Below are positions 1 to 7,630 of a DNA stretch of 63,882 nt, in pieces (the stretch's first letter is position 1; each line of letters begins with the position of its first letter). The stretch covers positions 1 to 63,882 of the forward strand of contig NZ_JAGQCY010000016.1 in the NCBI RefSeq assembly GCF_024346455.1. The letters run 5' to 3'. A program made the position numbers and the translations under genes. The notes under the pieces are model-generated. The model ran no database searches and was not told the DNA's origin. It saw only the letters and a program-made list of their open reading frames with translations. Source of the DNA: Cyanobium sp. Aljojuca 7A6. Its GTDB lineage: Bacteria; Cyanobacteriota; Cyanobacteriia; PCC-6307; Cyanobiaceae.

Positions 1-65
1 GGGATGCGCTCCTCCGTGGAGATGTAGGAGAACAGGGGGCCGGTCCTCTCCTGTTGGCCGCGCAT
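1..65 (-). CDS. Transposase N-terminus (IS5/IS1182-like), cut by window edge
   Basis: Reading the minus strand from the ATG at 65-63 gives 21 codons whose product begins MRGQQERTGPLFSYIS and continues with TEERI. This resembles the characteristic opening of IS5/IS1182-type transposases (MRG....LFSYIS.EERIP), so an insertion sequence probably lies to the left of the window. Only the first codons are visible; the DDE catalytic core and the terminal inverted repeats cannot be checked. The identification rests on recalled family resemblance of a very short stretch. Confidence 0.55.
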   Translation of the reverse strand, partial: MRGQQERTGPLFSYISTEERI

Positions 66-160
66 CTGCTCAGTGCCGTTACTCCATTCTCTCGCGGCTG
101 GCCAGGTTTTTCATCAGTCTCCTAGGGCTGGAGACCGGTTCTGCTCTCCCCCGTGACGCC

Positions 161-2503
161 ATGACCGCTCCGAAGAAAGCCACCGCTTCGATCACCACAA
201 GCCCTCGGGCGCGGGCCCGCACGGTGATCTACTGCCACGGCATCTCCAACATGCCCCCCGAGGGGGTGCTGCGCTCGGAGTGGGACCGGGCCCTGTTCGG
301 CGCCGACCAGGGGGAGCGCACCCGCATGGCCTACTGGGTGGACCGGGAGCGCTACCCGGAGACAGCCGGCGTTTCCACCCGGGCCATCGGTGAGGACCGG
401 GCCACCTTGCAGCCGGGGTCGGAGGCGCTTCTGGCGGCGTCGATCCTCTGCAGCGATGCACCCGAGGAATCGGAGGCGTTCGTAGCTGCGTTGAGCCAGG
501 AACTGGAGGCCGCCGCCCTGAAGGCCGCCCAGCGGGGGGCACCGACGGGAGGGCCTGCGGCGCTTTCCGTGGAAGCCAAGGGGCTGTGGAGTCCGGTGAC
601 GGCGATGTTCACCAAGGCGTTCATGGCGGATGTGAACGACTTCCTGTTCAACAAGACCAAGCGCGAACGAATGGTGAAGACGGTGAAGGATCGGATCAGC
701 ACCGGCGGCGGGCCTTTCGTGGTGATCGGCCACAGCCAGGGGAGCATGGTCACGTACCAGGCCCTGGTGGAGTTGGGCGCCGCCCTGGAGGTGGATCTGT
801 ACGTCACGATCGGCTCGCCCCTGGGGCTCCCCCAGGTGACCGATGTGCTGCACAAGTGGCACGGCAAAAAGCTACCGATCCCGCCCGGGGTGAAGCGCTG
901 GGTCAACATCGCCCAGGACGGCGACATCGTCTGCCTGGACCAGACGCTGGCCGACGAGTACAGCGCCGTCGGCAAACCGGCCATCATTGATGAACGGGTG
1001 GAAGGGGTGGTGTGGCCGCCCAGCAAGGCCCATTCCGCCAGCCGCTATCTCTCGCGCCACGCCACCCAGGAAACGGTGATGGCGGCGGTGGATCGCTCCC
1101 GTTTCCAGCCGGTGAGTCCGATGACGGTGGCCCGCAGCCTGGCCGATGCGCTGGATGTGGAGGCCAGCGCGCGGCAGCCGGTGCTGATCGAACTGGTGGA
1201 CCGCTCTTCGGCAGCGGGCGAGGAGGGCGACTCCTTGCAGGACGCCCGCGACACGGTGCTGAGCTGGATCCGCACCAACGTGCTCAAGGAGCCGATCACC
1301 GCTGAGACGGTGTTTCTGGAGGACCAGCTCGATCGCTACGTGGCGGTGAACCTGACCCGTACCGAAGTGGAAACCCTGGCGGGTGCCATGGGCCAGCAAT
1401 ACGGCGCCGCCACGCCAGCGGTGTATCGGATGTTCTGCAACAGCAGGAAGAAGGCGCTGATGCACGATTCCATCCACACGGTGCAGGCCCGAACAGCCCA
1501 GCTGGGCTACAACGCCTGCGGCCAGGGGATCACCTGGGCGGTGCTGGACACGGGCATCGACAGCCGCCATCCCCATTTCCACAACGCCAACTTCGCGCCG
1601 AAAGGAACGATCGCCGCCGACTGGGATTGCACCACCAGGGGCCCGGTTCAGCCAGGCAAGGGCAACGATGCCAACGGCCACGGCACCCATGTCGCCGGCG
1701 TGATCGCCGGCGGATTGCAGGCGTTGGGTGGTGACGACGGCCCCGACATGCTGGCGATGGCGCCCCGTGCCCGGATCGCCAGTTACAAGGTGCTGGCCGA
1801 CAACGGCAGTGGCTATGACGCCTGGATCATCAAGGCGATTGACCACATCTGGAAACAGAACCAGGACGGACGACGCCTGACGATCCAGGGGGTGAACCTG
1901 AGCCTGGGGGGACCGTTCGATCCGGCCAGTTTCGGTTGCGGCGATTCACCGCTGTGCGCTTCGTTGCTGCGGCTGGTCCGCCAGGGGGTGCTGGTGGTGT
2001 TGGCGGCGGGAAACGAGGGCAGCGGCGACATCGTGGTGGACGGCCACAGCGCCACCCGCTCTTTTGATCTCTCCATCGGCGATCCCGCCAACCTGGACGA
2101 GGCGATCGCCGTGGGCTCGGTCCATCCCACCCTGCCGCACCGCTACGGCACCTCCTACTTCTCCTCGCGGGGCCCCACCGCCGATGGGCGCCTGAAGCCC
2201 GACGTGGTGGGGCCGGGCGAGCGGATCCTCTCCTGCCGCAGCAGCAGCGACCCCAAGCGCACCCCAGAACGCGACAAGGGCAAGAGCCTCGAAGATCTGT
2301 ACATCGCCCTGTCCGGCACCAGCATGGCGGCACCGCATATCTCCGGCTTGCTGGCCGCCTTCCTGTCGGTTCGCACCGAGTTCATCGGCTATCCCGACCG
2401 GGTGAAGCGGATCCTGCTGGAGCACTGCACCGACCTCAAGCGCGACCCGTATCACCAGGGAGCAGGCCTGCCGAATCTGGCGAAGATGCTGCTGGAGACA
2501 TGA
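161..2503 (+). CDS. Alpha/beta-hydrolase fused to subtilisin-family (S8) serine protease
   Basis: This 780-residue protein has two catalytic halves. Residues about 18-300 look like a lipase/esterase-type alpha/beta hydrolase, with a nucleophile elbow GHSQGS whose serine is residue 192. Residues about 440-775 are a subtilase with all three catalytic motifs: Asp463 in VLDTGID, His507 in GHGTHVAG and Ser721 in SGTSMAAPH, with an AAGNEG oxyanion motif between the last two. No signal peptide is evident, so it may act in the cytoplasm or leave by a non-Sec route. The fusion of a hydrolase to a protease in one chain is uncommon. It lies next to a transposase fragment, in the accessory end of the window. 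The natural substrate cannot be inferred. Confidence 0.88.
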   Translation: MTAPKKATASITTSPRARARTVIYCHGISNMPPEGVLRSEWDRALFGADQGERTRMAYWVDRERYPETAGVSTRAIGEDRATLQPGSEALLAASILCSDAPEESEAFVAALSQELEAAALKAAQRGAPTGGPAALSVEAKGLWSPVTAMFTKAFMADVNDFLFNKTKRERMVKTVKDRISTGGGPFVVIGHSQGSMVTYQALVELGAALEVDLYVTIGSPLGLPQVTDVLHKWHGKKLPIPPGVKRWVNIAQDGDIVCLDQTLADEYSAVGKPAIIDERVEGVVWPPSKAHSASRYLSRHATQETVMAAVDRSRFQPVSPMTVARSLADALDVEASARQPVLIELVDRSSAAGEEGDSLQDARDTVLSWIRTNVLKEPITAETVFLEDQLDRYVAVNLTRTEVETLAGAMGQQYGAATPAVYRMFCNSRKKALMHDSIHTVQARTAQLGYNACGQGITWAVLDTGIDSRHPHFHNANFAPKGTIAADWDCTTRGPVQPGKGNDANGHGTHVAGVIAGGLQALGGDDGPDMLAMAPRARIASYKVLADNGSGYDAWIIKAIDHIWKQNQDGRRLTIQGVNLSLGGPFDPASFGCGDSPLCASLLRLVRQGVLVVLAAGNEGSGDIVVDGHSATRSFDLSIGDPANLDEAIAVGSVHPTLPHRYGTSYFSSRGPTADGRLKPDVVGPGERILSCRSSSDPKRTPERDKGKSLEDLYIALSGTSMAAPHISGLLAAFLSVRTEFIGYPDRVKRILLEHCTDLKRDPYHQGAGLPNLAKMLLET

Positions 2504-2527
2504 GATGGGATGGAGACGCCGTGGCAG

Positions 2528-2608
2528 ACCACTGACTTGAGGAGACCTGACATCCAATCGGCTTGCTCAGTGGTATCCCTGTGACCGGCGAGCGTTCCGC
2601 TCCGCCGG
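2528..2608 (+). promoter_or_regulatory. Inverted repeat and leader hairpin upstream of bufferin operon
   Basis: Two structures lie between the subtilase gene and the bufferin precursor. A perfect 8-bp inverted repeat has arms ACCACTGA (2528-2535) and TCAGTGGT (2567-2574). Downstream is a hairpin whose outer arms CCGGCG (2585-2590) and CGCCGG (2603-2608) enclose an inner AGCG/CGCT stem with a TTC loop. The hairpin could be a terminator of the upstream gene (it lacks an immediate T run) or a leader element for the operon. A copper-responsive operator is possible but I recognise no known one. Confidence 0.35.
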
Positions 2609-2643
2609 CCCCGCGTGATCCTCCGTTTTCTATCCCCAATCCG

Positions 2644-2919
2644 ATGAACACTCCTCAGGCACCCCGTGCAGTGGTTAACACTGCCATCTGCGGCCTTCTG
2701 GCCCTCGGTCTGGTGGCAGCAACCAGCTCCGAAGCCCTGGCCGGCACGGCAGGGAAGGAAAAATGCGCCGGCATCGCCAAGGCCGGCATGAACGACTGCG
2801 GCACCAGCAAGCACTCCTGCGCCGGCAAGGCCACGGTGTCCGGTGCCCCCGAAGAGTGGGTCTATGTTCCCCAAGGCACCTGCAACAAGATCGTGGGAGG
2901 AACGCTGAAGAAGTCGTGA
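2644..2919 (+). CDS. bufA1: Bufferin-type RiPP precursor (DUF2282, BufA1-like)
   Basis: This is a 91-residue preprotein with a Sec-type signal peptide (hydrophobic residues about 14-27, likely cleavage after ALA at 33) and a core with four cysteines: Cys41 (EKCAG), Cys52 (NDCG), Cys59 (HSCAG) and Cys80 (GTCNK). The spacing, together with KAG.NDC and WVYVP.GTC, matches the DUF2282 family. These are now known as bufferins: exported peptides whose cysteines are modified by an MNIO enzyme and which bind copper. The ATG at 2644 is chosen over one at 2563 because it starts directly before the signal peptide. The MNIO gene follows after 4 bases. The modification state is inferred from the family. 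Confidence 0.9.
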   Translation: MNTPQAPRAVVNTAICGLLALGLVAATSSEALAGTAGKEKCAGIAKAGMNDCGTSKHSCAGKATVSGAPEEWVYVPQGTCNKIVGGTLKKS

Positions 2920-2923
2920 GCCT

Positions 2924-3772
2924 GTGGTGATGCGAGGGGCTGGTGTTGTGACTGATTCCAGCATCCAGGGCGTGGGCTTAGGCCTGCGTCCGCCCCACTA
3001 CGCAGACATTCTGAGGAGCTGGCCGGCCATTCCGTGGTTCGAAGCCCTCTCAGACAACTACCTCGGGGGTGGATTGCCTCTGCATCACCTCACGCGCATC
3101 CGCGAGCGCTATCCGATCACCCTGCATGGGGTGGGTCTCTCGCTCGGTTCGGTGGATCCGCTGAATCAGGCCTATCTCCAGCGATTGAAAGTGTTGGTGG
3201 ATCGCGTTGAGCCCAGCTTCGTTTCGGATCATCTGGCCTGGGTGTCCCACGGAGGCCGCTATTTCCATGATCTCGCTCCACTTCCTTACACCGAGGAGGC
3301 GTTGGAGCATGTGGCGGAACGGATTCAGCGCGTGCAGGACGTGCTGGGGCGTCAGATCCTGATCGAGAATCTCTCGCCCTATGTGCGCTTCGCAGGAAGC
3401 GACTACCTCGAATGGGAGTTTCTGAGCGAGCTGGCCAGGAGGGCCGATTGTTCTCTGCTGCTGGATGTGAACAATGTGTTTGTGAATGCCTTCAATCACG
3501 GCTTCGACCCCCTGACCTATCTCGATGCCCTGCCCGCTGAGAGGGTGAAGGAGATGCATCTCGCCGGGTATGAAGAGGAGGGCCGCTTCCTCTTCGATAC
3601 CCATGGCCGTGCCGTGCAGGATGGGGTCTGGGCGTTGTACCGGCAGGCCCTGCAGCGCTTCGAACAGGTACCGACCCTGATCGAGTGGGACGCCGACATC
3701 CCGGCTCTTGAGGTGCTCATGGCGGAGGCCGCCAAGGCGGAGGCGCTGCGATCGGATCGACTCCTGCCATGA
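2924..3772 (+). CDS. bufB: MNIO-family maturase (DUF692), BufB-like
   Basis: This 282-residue protein belongs to DUF692/MbnB-type multinuclear iron oxidases, which oxidise cysteines in ribosomal peptides to oxazolone/thioamide or thiooxazole groups. Candidate metal ligands are spread through a TIM-barrel fold: His68 (TLHGVGLS), Asp102-His103 (SDHLAW), Glu148 (IENLSPY), Asp181/Asn183 (LLDVNN), His192 (FNHG), His212 (EMHLAG), Asp225/His227 (DTHG) and Glu254 (IEWD). The start is one of several GTG/ATG codons between 2924 and 2948. It overlaps the next gene by ATGA, implying translational coupling. The substrate is presumably the four-cysteine peptide encoded just upstream. Confidence 0.92.
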   Translation: MVMRGAGVVTDSSIQGVGLGLRPPHYADILRSWPAIPWFEALSDNYLGGGLPLHHLTRIRERYPITLHGVGLSLGSVDPLNQAYLQRLKVLVDRVEPSFVSDHLAWVSHGGRYFHDLAPLPYTEEALEHVAERIQRVQDVLGRQILIENLSPYVRFAGSDYLEWEFLSELARRADCSLLLDVNNVFVNAFNHGFDPLTYLDALPAERVKEMHLAGYEEEGRFLFDTHGRAVQDGVWALYRQALQRFEQVPTLIEWDADIPALEVLMAEAAKAEALRSDRLLP

Positions 3773-4566
3773 AGCTTGCCGCTCTTCAGCAGCTCTTCGC
3801 CGCGGCGGCACTGGGCACGGCCAGCGCCTCAGAGCAGGCCCACCTGGAAGCGCAGCTGCAGGGAAGCCGGGTGCTGCCGGCCTGGCAGGGAATCGAGGCC
3901 TACCGCACCAGCGTGGACGGCAAACTGCGGCGCAGTCTTGAGCAGATCTATCCGGTCTGCCACAGGCTGGTGGGTGAGGATTTCTTCCAGGCCATGGCGT
4001 CCGCCTTCCTGGAGCACGGCGTCTCCCGCTCTCCCGACCTCGGCGACTACGGCGCCGAGTTCCCCGCCTTCCTGTCTGATTTCAGTCCCGCCTGGAGTCT
4101 TGCCTACCTCGCGGATGTGGCACGGCTGGAATGGCTCTGGCACCGGGCCTTCAATGCCCCTGATCAGCCCCGGTTGGATCTGGAGGCCTTGGCCCGGGTG
4201 CCTCCCGAGCACTGGGATCGGCTCGTGTTCCGGTTGCCTGCCGGGGCCGCCCTGATCGCTTCCGACTACCCCATCCACCGAATCTGGGAGATCAACACCG
4301 TCTCCACGGCATGCCACGACGTGATCGATCTCGATCAGGGAGGGATCAGGATCCTGGTGTGGAGAGACGGCCACAGCACCCGATTGGATCTTCCCAGCGA
4401 AACGGAGTGGAAGCTGCTCCAGGCCTTCGCCTCGGGGGTGCCCTTCGGCGAACTCTGCCGCCAGGACTTTGACCTCTCCGGCACCACGATCGCCGAGCTG
4501 CTTCCGCTCTGGGTGCAGCGCGGCTGGCTGCGCGATTTCGATCTGCAGGAGGCAGCCGCCCCATGA
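3769..4566 (+). CDS. bufC: DUF2063 partner protein, BufC-like
   Basis: This 265-residue protein carries the N-terminal DUF2063 signature at about residues 36-82, including LPAWQGIEAYR and LEQIYPVCHRLVGEDFF. In related operons this partner forms a complex with the DUF692 enzyme and helps bind the precursor peptide. Its ATG overlaps the stop of the MNIO gene (ATGA at 3769-3772), which fixes the start. The C-terminal half (about 100-265) is typical of these partners and has no catalytic motif I recognise. No DoxX-like fourth gene follows directly, unlike many bufferin operons. Confidence 0.88.
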   Translation: MKLAALQQLFAAAALGTASASEQAHLEAQLQGSRVLPAWQGIEAYRTSVDGKLRRSLEQIYPVCHRLVGEDFFQAMASAFLEHGVSRSPDLGDYGAEFPAFLSDFSPAWSLAYLADVARLEWLWHRAFNAPDQPRLDLEALARVPPEHWDRLVFRLPAGAALIASDYPIHRIWEINTVSTACHDVIDLDQGGIRILVWRDGHSTRLDLPSETEWKLLQAFASGVPFGELCRQDFDLSGTTIAELLPLWVQRGWLRDFDLQEAAAP

Positions 4567-4883
4567 GACCCCAGGCAAGGGCGCAGCACCATGGAAACGG
4601 TGCGCGATCAGGCCCTGGCTTTGGCCAGGCACAAGCCGTCGCAACGTTCCCGACGCAAAGGATCGGCAGATTGATTGTCACGGGTTGCCTGATGAGTGTT
4701 TGTTAGCGCGCCACAGTTGCCACCTTCTCACTCAGTCCAATCTCTTGCCAGGAACAGATGGAAGCAATCGCCCTGACCTGCAAGAACATTCTGGTAGGAA
4801 TCGAGAATCTTGGCGAGGGGCCATCGCTCACGGCACTGCATCTGCCTACCGCAGCAGCTGACGGCCAACCATAGACATCAACA
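4567..4883. other. Intergenic region after bufferin operon
   Basis: There is no convincing gene in these 317 bases on either strand. The GC content drops visibly from about 4680 onward compared with the flanking operon. I see no clear terminator, tRNA or repeat. Confidence 0.5.
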
Positions 4884-5132
4884 ATGAGAATTGCCTTGCG
4901 AACTCCGTTGCTTCTGATTCTGGGGAGCTTCATAGGCTTTGCAGCAGGTGCAGCCTGGGGTGTCTTCTTCGGATTCCCCTCCCCCGATGCAGGTCCAGAG
5001 GAATCGGCACGCCTTCAGTTTCATGCGAACGTGTCGGGCTCAATCATGGTGTTCGCATTCCTCACATTGACTACGTCGTGCATCGTCATTCTGCTGCGGT
5101 GGTTTCGCTCAAGGCATCGCGGTTGCTCCTAG
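4884..5132 (+). CDS. Small two-helix membrane protein, unknown
   Basis: The ATG at 4884 opens an 82-residue protein with two hydrophobic segments (about residues 8-30 and 51-72) and a basic C-terminus (RWFRSRHRGC). I recognise no family. The codon use is less GC-rich than in the bufferin genes, so it may be recently acquired or weakly constrained. It sits downstream of the bufferin operon on the same strand but 317 bases away, so shared transcription is uncertain. The alternative is a chance open frame in a low-GC patch. Confidence 0.45.
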   Translation: MRIALRTPLLLILGSFIGFAAGAAWGVFFGFPSPDAGPEESARLQFHANVSGSIMVFAFLTLTTSCIVILLRWFRSRHRGCS

Positions 5133-5449
5133 GCCTGCATCACTCTTCAGTGCCTGGTCCAGCATCCTGCTTGCACACAACATTGGCCAGAAAGGAGAAA
5201 CCTCGGTCAATCAGACGATGGGATGCTTTCCATGCTTACGTCGTCAAGCCAATCATTCTCGCTCCAGAGACTGGCAGGCTCCCTGCAATTGGCCGCCTGC
5301 CTTGCCACCCCTGAGCGCCGCCTCCACAAAGAGCCGTCCAAATCAAGGAAACAGCGGCGGCAGGTGAGCAACGCAGGGCGTTGAACGTCGGCAAAAGTCT
5401 CAGCCAGCCCTAATCTGACGCTGAACGCCAGCCACCCCTGGAGCAGCCC
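5133..5449. other. Intergenic region, no recognisable element
   Basis: These 317 lower-GC bases contain no ORF with convincing protein character. No RNA gene, strong hairpin or repeat was recognised. Confidence 0.45.
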
Positions 5450-5848
5450 ATGCGGAGACGAGTGCTCACTGCGGTGATAGCTCTGACCATGGCTTCACCA
5501 CCTTCCTGGGCAGCACCAGCAGCAGCCTCTGCCTGCGAGGCGGCGGTCGGCACATGGGACTACGTGGCACCGAGCAAGCCCGGGCGGGCCGTGGTCACGA
5601 AGCTGGCCGACGGTCGCCATCACCTGGTGTGGATCGTGTCCGAGGCCGGTGCTACCGCCGCCGGCGCCTGGGAGGCAACCTGCGAGGGTTCCCGCAGGAC
5701 CTGGCGGATCCTCTTCCCATCGGATCCGGGCGTCGTTGGGCTGAAGATCGTGGAGGAGTTTGAGGTGAGCGGCGATGCCATTCGTTTCTGGATTCTGGGG
5801 CCCGATGGCAAGCGTGGTCCGATGGGTGGCGCCCGCCGCCTGCCCTAG
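5450..5848 (+). CDS. Small exported protein, unknown
   Basis: This 132-residue protein begins with a clear signal peptide (MRRR, then a hydrophobic stretch, with ASA or AAPAAA near residues 22-28 as likely cleavage region). The rest has two cysteines (CEAAVGTW and TCEGS) and a beta-rich pattern with GTWDYV, HHLVWIV and WRILF. Such small periplasmic beta proteins are common in cyanobacteria and have no assigned role. It faces the CHAT operon on the other strand, tail to tail, with 35 bases between. Confidence 0.7.
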   Translation: MRRRVLTAVIALTMASPPSWAAPAAASACEAAVGTWDYVAPSKPGRAVVTKLADGRHHLVWIVSEAGATAAGAWEATCEGSRRTWRILFPSDPGVVGLKIVEEFEVSGDAIRFWILGPDGKRGPMGGARRLP

Positions 5849-5883
5849 AGCAGCCGCAACAGGCGTGCTCACCTGGACCTGGC

Positions 5884-6729
5884 CTACAACCCGCCTGGCA
5901 GCCCAACCTGCACACTCTGCTCATTCAAAAAGTAGTTCGGATCAAATGCCTTGAGCTTTCGATCCATCTGGACGTCCTGCTTCTCAGAATCATCCAGACG
6001 AAGACAGTCGCTTGGGTTGCCTTCCACGCAAAGCAAAGGAATGACGACAGAACTCTTGTCGTAGCCCCATTCCAATATTCTGCCACCCAACAGACCGTTC
6101 CCCTTCGGTGGCTCTCGCGTCAGAACGGGAACCAAGACGTCGACTTGGGCGGCATAGGAACCAGAGGGCAGGGAAACGATCAGGAACCGATGAATCGTTT
6201 CACCGGGATTGATGTGATCGTCCACGAACAACTTCCCAGCTGCTTCCGTTGGGTAGGGCTGCAGCTCGGCGCCCCGTTCCACATGAATGGCATCAAAAGG
6301 CCCTTTGGCCCGCTCAGTAAAGGTGGATCGATTCAGCACCTGGCGGCGAATCGGGAACAACTCCCAGAAACTGCTGAGCAGATAGAGCCTGCGATTGCTG
6401 GCATTGGTGGCACTGACCTTGAGCTCCCGTTGCAGTGATGGTTGCGGTTGATCGCTCTGTCCATCAGCGGCGATCGGCGTCAGGCTGATCTGAAGACTGA
6501 TGCTGGCTGGCGCCTGGGAAGGCACATACATCTCCTTCCAGATGAAGGTGTAGACCCCCCAGGAGGCGGCGATGATGATGCCGAGCGTCCGGACCCATTC
6601 ATGAAGCGATGGCGAGCGCATCCACGCAGGGATCCGGAACGAGCCCGCTCCGGCACCTGCGCCGGGCATCCCTTTCTTGGGCAGCTTCTCACTGTCTCTC
6701 GGTGACTTGGTCGGGGATTCGCTGCTCAC
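5884..6729 (-). CDS. Single-pass membrane protein in CHAT operon, unknown
   Basis: This 281-residue protein probably starts at a GTG. It has a polar, lysine-rich N-terminus, one transmembrane segment at about residues 49-66 (TLGIIIAASWGVYTFIW) and a large, presumably extracytoplasmic, beta-rich domain. That domain contains LKVSATNASNRRLYLLSS, reminiscent of an Ig-like or bacterial CARDB-like fold, but no family is assigned. Only 16 bases separate it from the pseudo-metallopeptidase gene upstream, so it is probably the third gene of the CHAT operon. It shows no gasdermin-like features that I recognise. Confidence 0.72.
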   Translation of the reverse strand: MSSESPTKSPRDSEKLPKKGMPGAGAGAGSFRIPAWMRSPSLHEWVRTLGIIIAASWGVYTFIWKEMYVPSQAPASISLQISLTPIAADGQSDQPQPSLQRELKVSATNASNRRLYLLSSFWELFPIRRQVLNRSTFTERAKGPFDAIHVERGAELQPYPTEAAGKLFVDDHINPGETIHRFLIVSLPSGSYAAQVDVLVPVLTREPPKGNGLLGGRILEWGYDKSSVVIPLLCVEGNPSDCLRLDDSEKQDVQMDRKLKAFDPNYFLNEQSVQVGLPGGL

Positions 6730-6745
6730 GGGCTGGAGTGTTGGC

Positions 6746-7630
6746 TTACTTCTGGCCAGAGAAACTGGGTACTCGCCTTGGGCAGGGGGAGTTGGGCAGC
6801 CTCCTGCAACGGCGATTCATCACCCCCATCGTGTTGAACGCAGCCCGATCCCTTCCCTTGGCCAGCTCGCTCAGCAGCGCTGGATCGGGCACCTGGTCCT
6901 TGGCGAGCTGGGCCATTGATCCGTCGGAGCAGCCGCCCAGATCCGTCACCCCGAGGCCGGTGAGCAAGGCATAGGAGCGCTGGCTGCGGGTCCCCATCTG
7001 CTCGGCCGCGGCGGTGCCGTAGGCCCCGTTGGCCGGGGCAATGAGCTGATCTGGCCTGGGGGGATCCTGGGGCTTGGGTTGCAAGTTGGTGCCACCGATC
7101 AACACCCCCGCCAGGCAGTTGGCCTGAAGGTTGGTGGCGGCAGGTGGCAGGACCGACGCGGCACGGTGGCCAAGGATGGCCTTGCCCAGGCCGACCCCGA
7201 GCCAATAGACCACCCCCCACTCCCCATGGCGGCTGGACTCCTTCGCCAGCCTGGTGCGATCCAGCAGTACTTTGCCGCTGGCTGCGCAATACAGGGCCGG
7301 AGACTGCGCTCCCGTTGCCACGATGGCCGACGCGCCAGCCCCAGGGCAGATCGATAGAGGCGTCTGGCCGGCGGGAAGCACGTCGATGGCCGGCCAGGGC
7401 AGCTTCGCGGTGGCTGGATCCGCTTTCCAGCTCTGGCGGAGCTGGCTGGCGATGGACGCCACCATGCTGTCCAGTTCAGGGGCGGCGTCCCCAGGGGTCA
7501 CCGGCACGAGCAGCGATGCGATGACCACCAGAGCACCGAGTGCTGCAGACCCCCGTTGGCATCGCATGAGTAGGAAACAACAACAGATGGCCGCCGTCTC
7601 AGTCTGCCTGGTATGGAGTCCATGGCTCAT
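6746..7630 (-). CDS. Secreted neutral-zinc-metallopeptidase-like protein lacking HExxH (pseudoenzyme)
   Basis: This 294-residue exported protein has a hydrophobic segment at about 29-43. Several stretches fit the YpfJ-type neutral zinc metallopeptidase family: ALYCAASGKVLLD (112-124, where the family has a YC....IY.D strand), NLQANCLAGVLIG (167-179, family LQADC.AGVW) and GTRSQRSYALLTGLGV further on. Between these, where the family has HEVGHH, this protein reads WLGVGLGKA (143-151), so the zinc ligands and catalytic Glu are missing. It may be a binding or inhibitory relative. Its ATG overlaps the stop of the CHAT gene by four bases, indicating coupled translation. Confidence 0.75.
   Translation of the reverse strand: MSHGLHTRQTETAAICCCFLLMRCQRGSAALGALVVIASLLVPVTPGDAAPELDSMVASIASQLRQSWKADPATAKLPWPAIDVLPAGQTPLSICPGAGASAIVATGAQSPALYCAASGKVLLDRTRLAKESSRHGEWGVVYWLGVGLGKAILGHRAASVLPPAATNLQANCLAGVLIGGTNLQPKPQDPPRPDQLIAPANGAYGTAAAEQMGTRSQRSYALLTGLGVTDLGGCSDGSMAQLAKDQVPDPALLSELAKGRDRAAFNTMGVMNRRCRRLPNSPCPRRVPSFSGQK

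Noticed and set aside
5884..6729. Bacterial gasdermin as target of the CHAT protease
   Set aside because: The protein has an N-terminal anchor and a beta-rich exterior domain with no pore-forming pattern that I can recognise.
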